In this document: positions 1-6,145 of the stretch, piece after piece
How the letters are laid out: every line of letters starts with the position of its first letter
Position numbering within the stretch: position 1 is the stretch's first letter
Assembly (NCBI GenBank): GCA_002690445.1
Contig: NZER01000224.1
Span: 1 to 22,497, forward strand
DNA: 22,497 nucleotides
Origin: Candidatus Pacearchaeota archaeon
GTDB taxonomy: Archaea > Nanoarchaeota > Nanoarchaeia > Pacearchaeales > GW2011-AR1
Direction of reading: 5' to 3'
Notes under the pieces: generated by a model
What the model was told of the DNA's origin: nothing
Seen by the model: the letters and a program-made list of their open reading frames with translations, nothing else
Database searches by the model: none
Program-made: the position numbers and the translations under genes

Positions 1-1112
1 AGAGAGCCATCTGTGGTAGATGTCGCATCTGTAGTATCCTCAGTCTTGAGGATGCCATCGAACGTACCAGTTCCGGTAGTGCTGATTGTGGCTCCACTGC
101 TGCCTGTGCCACCGCCGAACGTAGCCCCCGCCTCGCAAACCAAAGACGCCAGAGTCGCGGCACCGTCCACGTCTATCGTACTGGAGATATCCAGCGTAGC
201 CGCGTCCAGTTCGCCCGTCAGGGTGACATTCCGAAAGCTCGCAGCATCTTTATTACTGTCCACAACCACGGCTTTAGATGCAGCAACGGTGCCTGCTGTG
301 ATTCCATCCAGAAACTCCAACTCTGCCTCTGTTAATTCAGCACCAGATCCCAGGGTCAATGTTCCTGTGACTGTCAGGTTATCAGCCACAGTTACTTCAG
401 ATGTGGTATGGCCGATTGTAACAGCTATCCCCGATGTCTCTGTTGCTATCTTCAGCGCACCAACGGCATTGGTTATATAGGAGTTAGAGCCGTCGTGATA
501 TAAGGTCAGATCCTGGCTGTCACCGATTTTCAGCGGAGTGCTATCTGTCAGCAGTAGCGAATCTGCCGATTCATCCCACAGCAAATGGCTCCCAGCAGTT
601 GCTCCAAAGAACTTTACGTCATGGCCAGTGTCATTCACTCCTACGGTGAGCGTAGATAGGAAGGTGGCCGCTGATGAGGTGAGCAGCAGCAGATCCGCCG
701 TCGTTCCCACGGTGAAGGCCATATCATTGGCATTGTGATCGTAAACGATCTTGCCAATGTCGTTGTCACCCGAATCGCCAAAGTGGATTGACGCGGTGGA
801 ACTGGTTCCTGCAAAGATGGTCATGCCGGTATTGGCGGAGGATTCCAACACCAGGTCATTGGCATCGGCATGGGCCGCTACACTTCCAGCAGAGGACGCA
901 TGAACATGCAGCTTGCCATCCCCGCTGCCTGCGGCAACCCCAGCCCCCAGCACCAACGATCCGAATAGGTAGTCATCGGTCTGGGATAAGTTGTCGTTGT
1001 TTAGAGCGTTGTCATTGACGCCCGTCAGGATGCCGTTGAACTCTGCGTTCAGGTTAGCTGCCGTGAGAGTCTCGTTGGCGTTCCACGTCTTTGTTCTGCT
1101 AATGTTGGGCAT
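1..1112 (-). CDS. Tail fiber / receptor-binding protein, N-terminal part (cut by window edge)
   Basis: Reading leftward from ATG at 1112 the frame stays open to base 1 (370 codons), so the C-terminus lies outside the window. The start MPNISRTKTW followed by ETLTAANLNAEFNGIL is the usual N-terminal pattern of phage fiber proteins that dock on the tail. The middle holds stretches such as GVNDTGHDVKFFGATAG, HLLWDESADSLLLTD and LTLYHDGSNSYITN, which I recognise from many marine phage fibers. It ends in Thr/Ser/Ala/Gly-rich beta-type repeats (LTLTGELDAATLDISS-like). Expected role: trimeric fiber that binds the host surface. It follows the 743-aa protein by 29 nt, with AAAGG as a modest ribosome site about 9 nt before ATG. 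The gene order (connector, nozzle, internal proteins, fiber) matches T7-like phages. Receptor and tip domain are unknown. Confidence 0.85.
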   Translation of the reverse strand, partial: MPNISRTKTWNANETLTAANLNAEFNGILTGVNDNALNNDNLSQTDDYLFGSLVLGAGVAAGSGDGKLHVHASSAGSVAAHADANDLVLESSANTGMTIFAGTSSTASIHFGDSGDNDIGKIVYDHNANDMAFTVGTTADLLLLTSSAATFLSTLTVGVNDTGHDVKFFGATAGSHLLWDESADSLLLTDSTPLKIGDSQDLTLYHDGSNSYITNAVGALKIATETSGIAVTIGHTTSEVTVADNLTVTGTLTLGSGAELTEAELEFLDGITAGTVAASKAVVVDSNKDAASFRNVTLTGELDAATLDISSTIDVDGAATLASLVCEAGATFGGGTGSSGATISTTGTGTFDGILKTEDTTDATSTTDGS

Positions 1113-1127
1113 TTGGTTACCTTTGGT

Positions 1128-1152
1128 ATAGCTCTCGGGCTTCAGGCGGAAG
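1128..1152. repeat. Direct repeat copy A (partner at 3209-3233)
   Basis: These 25 bp match 3209-3233 at 24 of 25 positions, in the same orientation. This copy spans the stop codon of the 743-aa gene and the gap before the fiber gene. The other copy lies inside the 5' coding part of the same gene, where it encodes FRLKPESY in another frame. Confidence 0.8.
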
Positions 1153-3373
1153 GCGGCGAAGTGCCAATGCCGCCGATGGTGGACAAATCTACCCGAGGAC
1201 GAGGAGCGAAGTCGCCCCCTTCTCCCTCGACCCCTGTGCTGATCTGTAGTCTTTCAGAAAGCTGTCCTAATGTAATCCCTTCACGGGCCATAGCTTTTGC
1301 TAATTCTCCGCCCGTACTCCGATTGGCCTTCTGCAAGGCATCTACCATGTCGATCCAGCCTTGTTGTGCTTTACTGATTTTCTCGGCCCCGCGCGTATAA
1401 GCTCTCACTCCTTTGCCCGGAGCGCCCGATTCCACGAGCCGCAAGAACATTTCGTTTGCTCCCGCTGGAGAGAAAGCTATTACTGCAGGAATTGAGCCGA
1501 GGCCAAGGCCAGCTGACCCGGAACCCACGATCATTGCGGCCACGCCTCGTAAAATCTGAGATATTTCTGACCGGCCTACCAGTCCAGAGCCAAACAGTTC
1601 TGACGACCCTGCGCCCACAAGGGCAGGGGTGATCGTGGTGTCCCCGCCCTTTTTCTCAAGATCGCGCAAGGTAGACAGGGGCGTTTCGACTTTCCCTGTC
1701 AGCGCATTGATCATCTTTTTTGCTGTATCGGAAACAACGAGGTCACGAATCTCCCCGGCTGCGTTCAGGTGGCCTGGGGATAAACCCAATTCACCTGCGT
1801 AGGTGAACAGGTCGGCGGAGGATTGCTCATACTTCGCCATTGCATCTGTGTAACCCGGAACCTCGCTCAGTTTGTCCGCCATGATCTGCCGAAGGCCCCC
1901 GAGGGCCACTCTCGCCTCGCCTGACACGTCCGCGCCTGCGGCCTTGAGCGCGTCGTCAATCGCCCTGCGATACATTATCATGTCGCCAACGGAAACAATA
2001 TCGGGGGCGTTGATAAGCCTTCCAAAGGCTTCCTCAATCAGCGCGCGACCAGTGCCCTGCGAGGCAACAGCCGTTGTCTGGTCGAACTCGTCGCCAAAGT
2101 CAGGGAACTCAAAGGTCGCCTGCCGCGTAGGCACCCTGGTGCCCGTACGCTGCTGGAACGGCCTCGGTCCTGACGCCGGAAACTGAGATCCCTCTGGAAG
2201 ATCGCCCTCTGGCTCAAAGACGGTGATCGTTTCATCAACTTCGGCGTTCTTGGTCTTGACTTTCAGATCATCGAGAGCGGCCTGCGCTTCACGGCGCATG
2301 TCGAGGTCTACATCAATGCGCTGGCTGGTGTCTATGCGCTCAAGACCTTTCGCGTATTCCTCCCCCATCTCTTTCTTGATGCGATCTACCGACTCAAGGC
2401 CGCGGGTGACAATAATCTTTTCGGCGTCACCTTGATCCATCGTTCTAAACTCGCGCTGGATTTTTACGCCCGACCCCGGCTCCATGCCTGGGCGAGTAAA
2501 AACGGGTTCGTCTGTTCCTGTGCGAAACATTTCACGAACAAACCGAGGGCCACTGCCTGTGGATAGTCCGATTATGGACGCGGCCGCCTGAGAGCCAAAA
2601 CCAGTCCCGTCAGATTTTTGCAGCGCCCGTGCAAAGCTCTTTGCCGACTCAAATGTTTCGCTGGCGACCCTGCCAGTGAGGCCCAAAGCTAAATCTGCCC
2701 CTTTCTTCACGCCGCGCCCAACTGCGCGGAACGCGGTGAAGGGCAGTTCCGCGGGGTCGATAATGTTCCTGGCCTTCCGAGCTATGTTGAGGGCGCGAGA
2801 AAACTTGCCCACTTTGCCTAATTTCTGTGCGACGTTTGCCCCTGCGCCACCGGGGACGGGTATCAGTGCGTTGGAGAGGGCCAGCGCCGGACGTTTCTGT
2901 ATACCTGCAGGGCTGACCGAATGGACCATCTCGTCAGCAAAGTCCGATGCGGCCTGCGTTGTCTCTGGCGAAAAATCCATCTGGGCAATGGCGCTTAGAA
3001 GACTCGGCACAGGGCTATGCTGTCGCGCTTCTGTGCGAGGAATCTTCCTTTCCAGGTTTTGAAGGCCAGCACCGGCCATCTTCACCATCTCTTTCCCGGT
3101 ATCCCAGGGACTCCACACCATCTGGCCAAAGCCCTCTACTGACTCTCCTGCGGTTTCCCCGACATCGGGGATGAACCTCTTGGCGGCAGTGGATACGTCG
3201 ATGTCGCCATAGCTCTCAGGCTTCAGGCGGAAGATTGCGGCGTACTTGGGGTTGGACAGAGCCATCTCCCCAATCTCTTCACGATCCCTTCCCTGCAGGC
3301 CGGGAAGTTGATCGATCACAGCCTGGCCAAGGTCTTCGATATTGGTGAAGGTGCCGCCTGTTATTGTTGCCAT
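1142..3373 (-). CDS. Large putative internal virion (ejection) protein, 743 aa
   Basis: Function is not recognised from sequence alone. Its place between the 766-aa protein and the tail fiber is that of the largest ejection protein (gp16-like) in T7-type gene order, so a role inside the capsid or in DNA delivery is inferred. Visible: a helical N-terminus; a basic, Ala/Gly/Leu-rich amphipathic region at about 160-250; an acidic, charged middle at about 300-520 with likely coiled coil; a hydrophobic Gly/Ala/Ile-rich stretch at about 605-645 that could enter a membrane; and a Gly/Pro-rich C-terminal tail. No lytic transglycosylase or peptidase motif was found. It starts 3 nt after the stop of the upstream gene, with GAGAGAA as ribosome site. 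An almost exact copy of its FRLKPESY-coding segment sits at its stop codon. Confidence 0.75.
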   Translation of the reverse strand: MATITGGTFTNIEDLGQAVIDQLPGLQGRDREEIGEMALSNPKYAAIFRLKPESYGDIDVSTAAKRFIPDVGETAGESVEGFGQMVWSPWDTGKEMVKMAGAGLQNLERKIPRTEARQHSPVPSLLSAIAQMDFSPETTQAASDFADEMVHSVSPAGIQKRPALALSNALIPVPGGAGANVAQKLGKVGKFSRALNIARKARNIIDPAELPFTAFRAVGRGVKKGADLALGLTGRVASETFESAKSFARALQKSDGTGFGSQAAASIIGLSTGSGPRFVREMFRTGTDEPVFTRPGMEPGSGVKIQREFRTMDQGDAEKIIVTRGLESVDRIKKEMGEEYAKGLERIDTSQRIDVDLDMRREAQAALDDLKVKTKNAEVDETITVFEPEGDLPEGSQFPASGPRPFQQRTGTRVPTRQATFEFPDFGDEFDQTTAVASQGTGRALIEEAFGRLINAPDIVSVGDMIMYRRAIDDALKAAGADVSGEARVALGGLRQIMADKLSEVPGYTDAMAKYEQSSADLFTYAGELGLSPGHLNAAGEIRDLVVSDTAKKMINALTGKVETPLSTLRDLEKKGGDTTITPALVGAGSSELFGSGLVGRSEISQILRGVAAMIVGSGSAGLGLGSIPAVIAFSPAGANEMFLRLVESGAPGKGVRAYTRGAEKISKAQQGWIDMVDALQKANRSTGGELAKAMAREGITLGQLSERLQISTGVEGEGGDFAPRPRVDLSTIGGIGTSPPSA
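3209..3233. repeat. Direct repeat copy B (partner at 1128-1152)
   Basis: This segment lies within the 743-aa gene and encodes FRLKPESY on the minus strand at about residues 48-55. It matches 1128-1152 with one difference, about 2.08 kb away. Confidence 0.8.
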
Positions 3374-3376
3374 TAG

Positions 3377-5677
3377 TTATTCTCTCAAAAAGTCGCGTTC
3401 GGAACCCTCGACGGTTCCTCCGGTAGTACCCAAATCTCTTTCCATTTCCTGCCCATCGGCGGTTAGTCTGTTGTCCTGAATGAACTTTTCGGCCATAACG
3501 ACCAGAGTTCTGGGGACGTATTCGCCGCCACCCGCCTGCACTCGACTCTGCTCTGCCTCTATTGCCTTAACACGTTCAGAGAAAATTTCTTGCAGAAAGC
3601 GCATCTTCTGCTGTGCAAGTCCGGGCGAATCGCTCTGGAGCGGCAACAGCCTTGCCGCCGCGACGAGATCTCGGTCGCTTGGACGACCACCATTGAGGAT
3701 TCGGGCGATCTTGAGGCCGAATCCCGCAAGGGCGTCGTTGAGATTTGCCGAGTCGTCGAACAGATATCTTGCGAGGAATCCAGATTTGGGGTTTTCGTTC
3801 TTAGCATCGAACCCCGCGCCGAGAGCGGACATCACACCAAAACTGAAGCCCCGCAACCCGGCTTCCTCCCATAGGCCCGTGACCCTGGAACCTACCTGTT
3901 TCCCGTCGTCGTTGTAGATCGGTACTTCTTTGTAAATCTGGTCCAACTCGCCCTGGAAGGATTTGGCGTCGACCATCTGCAGGCGCTCGGTGGCCGAAGT
4001 GACCATTTTGGCGCGCAGTTTTTCCATCTTCTCGGCCACGTCAACGGCTTGCAGGCGCGCCCCGCGCATAAATGCGGCACGGATTCCTCCTTGCACTTCT
4101 TTCGTTTTGCTATTGTAGAGTTCCTGCGTTCCTTCGTCTTCCAGCATCTCCTCCCAAGAACCCAACTTTCGTCCCTGCTCTTCCATAAAGTCCAGATATG
4201 AATCAAGGACGTCATTTGGCGCACTCAGATCCCCTGCAAGGAATTGTGACCACTCGTTTGTCTCGCGGTCCAGTTGCCACCAAGACCCATCGTCGGCCCT
4301 TACCGTTTGCCTGTTTGGCTCACGTCCCGCATTTCCGATGGAGACTTTGACTAAGCCATCTTCACCCTGAACCAGCTGGAAAATCTCGCCGCCTATGGTC
4401 TTTACTCCTGCGAGCGCCGCAATGCGTTTTTCTTTATCCCGCTGCAACTCGTGCCGCTCCTGGGAAAGTCTATAATTTCTCTCTTTTAGATCCCTCTCCA
4501 GATTGGAATCTGCAAGCTTGCCCAAGGAAAGTCGATTAGCGAACTGGTCCTGTGATGCCTTTGTCTCTGCCTGCCTGCCTCCTCGAATGGCCTCAGAGAT
4601 TCCCTTTACGCCACCAAGAAGAGCGCCGAGGCGTCCCTCTGACGGAGTCGTTTGGGTTCCCCTTGCGCCACCCCTCGAAGACAAGGCGTTGATAAGGTTT
4701 GCACGGGCCTGCGAAGCACGGTCCTGCTTTTGAGCCTTCCTCATAGACCTGTTGGCAAATAAAGACTGGCCAATGTTTGCGGCTGCTTCGAGCAGCCGCA
4801 AGCCGGTCTGTGGCTTGTCCTGTTTAGGAAGAGGGATTCCCTGCTGGCCTGGGGGAGATCCGAAACCTGCCATAGATTGTTCATGTGATACCAAGCGCCG
4901 CGCAACGGCGATAGACTCCTTTGGGTCCATGCCCAGACCGATGAGTTGTCTCGCTCGTTCCTGAACTGCTTCAGTTTCGCCAGTCAAATCTGCTTCTGCG
5001 GTGGGGTCACCTTGTGTCGATGGAGTTTCGTCAGTGACCTCGATACCCTGTTCGTCCCCTCGACCAGAGATCATCGACTGAGCTTGAGTCAGGTAGCGTT
5101 GCCACCAGTCACCGGAAGCAGAGGGTGGCGGTGGGTCTTCTTGTGGGTCTTCTGCAACAACAGGGTCCGCGTCCGTGGGCGTTCCATATTTTTGGTGCAA
5201 CTCTTTCAGCGCAAGGGCCGTGGCCTGGACACGGTCGTCTGAGGCTTCAGTCGGGTCTTCTGCAACAACAGGGCCTTTGGAGCCTGGATCAAGCAGTTGG
5301 TCCAGGTAACGATCAAACGGACCACGTCGCTTGGCTCGACCCTGACGCCGGTCTTCCAACCAGTCAGAGTCAGATTGAACCTCAGTGTCCTCACCCAACT
5401 GGGGAGATGGTCCCGCCAAAGCGTCTGCAGAGGCCCCGCCAAAGGTGGCTGCTGTCGTCACGCCCGGAGGGGGGCCTGTGGGCGTCACGCCCATGAGGTC
5501 CACATCTCTCGGCAAAGGAATTGCCGAGAAATCCGTGGACCGCATTATTTCCTCGATCTCGTCATCCGACAAATCGCTGTAGAGTTTTTTCAACAGATGA
5601 CGATAAGTCTGGCGGTCGGGACTCGCACCATTGGTCCCTTCTGCCACGTCTAAGAGACTACCTATTCCTTTGGCCAT
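3377..5677 (-). CDS. Putative internal virion (ejection) protein, 766 aa
   Basis: No known domain is recognised. By position (after a small hydrophobic protein, before the 743-aa protein and fiber) it corresponds to a gp15-like internal core or ejection protein; this is inference. The first ~230 residues are acidic and Pro-rich and look disordered, with the heptapeptide PVVAEDP twice, 36 residues apart, and related RYLxQ segments. At about 290-400 the protein is Ala/Arg/Gln-rich and helical (coiled-coil-like, ERDLKERNYRLSQERHELQR). A more globular part with a Trp-rich patch (DDGSWWQLDRETNEWSQFL) follows, then long helices to the C-terminus. The ATG directly abuts the TAG of the upstream gene, and GGAGA lies about 7 nt before it, indicating translational coupling. 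No catalytic motif was seen. Confidence 0.75.
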   Translation of the reverse strand: MAKGIGSLLDVAEGTNGASPDRQTYRHLLKKLYSDLSDDEIEEIMRSTDFSAIPLPRDVDLMGVTPTGPPPGVTTAATFGGASADALAGPSPQLGEDTEVQSDSDWLEDRRQGRAKRRGPFDRYLDQLLDPGSKGPVVAEDPTEASDDRVQATALALKELHQKYGTPTDADPVVAEDPQEDPPPPSASGDWWQRYLTQAQSMISGRGDEQGIEVTDETPSTQGDPTAEADLTGETEAVQERARQLIGLGMDPKESIAVARRLVSHEQSMAGFGSPPGQQGIPLPKQDKPQTGLRLLEAAANIGQSLFANRSMRKAQKQDRASQARANLINALSSRGGARGTQTTPSEGRLGALLGGVKGISEAIRGGRQAETKASQDQFANRLSLGKLADSNLERDLKERNYRLSQERHELQRDKEKRIAALAGVKTIGGEIFQLVQGEDGLVKVSIGNAGREPNRQTVRADDGSWWQLDRETNEWSQFLAGDLSAPNDVLDSYLDFMEEQGRKLGSWEEMLEDEGTQELYNSKTKEVQGGIRAAFMRGARLQAVDVAEKMEKLRAKMVTSATERLQMVDAKSFQGELDQIYKEVPIYNDDGKQVGSRVTGLWEEAGLRGFSFGVMSALGAGFDAKNENPKSGFLARYLFDDSANLNDALAGFGLKIARILNGGRPSDRDLVAAARLLPLQSDSPGLAQQKMRFLQEIFSERVKAIEAEQSRVQAGGGEYVPRTLVVMAEKFIQDNRLTADGQEMERDLGTTGGTVEGSERDFLRE
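4777..4801. repeat. Perfect 10-bp inverted repeat inside the 766-aa gene
   Basis: TTGCGGCTGC and GCAGCCGCAA flank a 5-base loop (TTCGA). It encodes the LRLLEAAAN region on the minus strand. It may be a coding coincidence or a stable mRNA hairpin. Confidence 0.5.
5145..5273. repeat. Pair of identical 21-bp direct repeats (5145-5165 and 5253-5273)
   Basis: The two copies are identical and 108 bp apart, so the frame is kept. Each encodes PVVAEDP in the disordered N-terminal part of the 766-aa protein. This suggests a partial internal duplication of a 36-residue unit. Confidence 0.75.
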
Positions 5678-6136
5678 CTATCGTCTCCGACCATCGAACG
5701 GAGTGGTTCTGATCCACGTTTGGCGCTGTGCCATTGAAATAGATGGATCGTTCGCTTCCTGTGCCGTTACCGGTCGTCCATCGGGCCAAGACCACGGCGT
5801 TGCCTGCTGTGCGGACTCCCCTGCGATGGCACCCAAAGTGCCTACTTTCCCTGCGTTAGCGACGGCGTTCGGATCGACACCTTCTGAAAAGAGTTTGTTA
5901 ACAAGGCCGGTGATTTGGTTCTGCACAAGAGGGTCGCTCACCATCTGTTGGGCAAAGCTCGGACTTGCTGCTGCGCCTGCGGTACCCCGGCTTCCCTGTT
6001 GGCCAAGGCCCTGCAGAACTCTGTCCATCGCCGCGGCTCGGTCGCTTTTACGATTGGCCGCTTTCTGTGCGCGGTGGGCCATAAACAATTCTGCGCCTTT
6101 TAGCGCAGCAGGGATGGCAAGTGCTGGAAATCCCAT
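5678..6136 (-). CDS. Small putative internal virion protein with hydrophobic N-terminus, 152 aa
   Basis: Residues 3-20 (FPALAIPAALKGAELFMA) form a hydrophobic helix that could insert in a membrane. A Lys/Arg/Gln-rich stretch follows (HRAQKAANRKSDRAA), then Gly/Ala/Gln-rich linkers and a compact 90-140 region. A short protein with an N-terminal hydrophobic helix, between the nozzle and two very large proteins, fits a gp14-like ejection protein, but this rests on position and length only. The start is well supported: AGGAG overlaps the stop of the 946-aa gene and lies 6 nt before ATG. Its TAG directly abuts the ATG of the 766-aa gene. The C-terminus ends in DGRRR. Confidence 0.7.
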   Translation of the reverse strand: MGFPALAIPAALKGAELFMAHRAQKAANRKSDRAAAMDRVLQGLGQQGSRGTAGAAASPSFAQQMVSDPLVQNQITGLVNKLFSEGVDPNAVANAGKVGTLGAIAGESAQQATPWSWPDGRPVTAQEANDPSISMAQRQTWIRTTPFDGRRR

Positions 6137-6145
6137 GGGAGGCTC

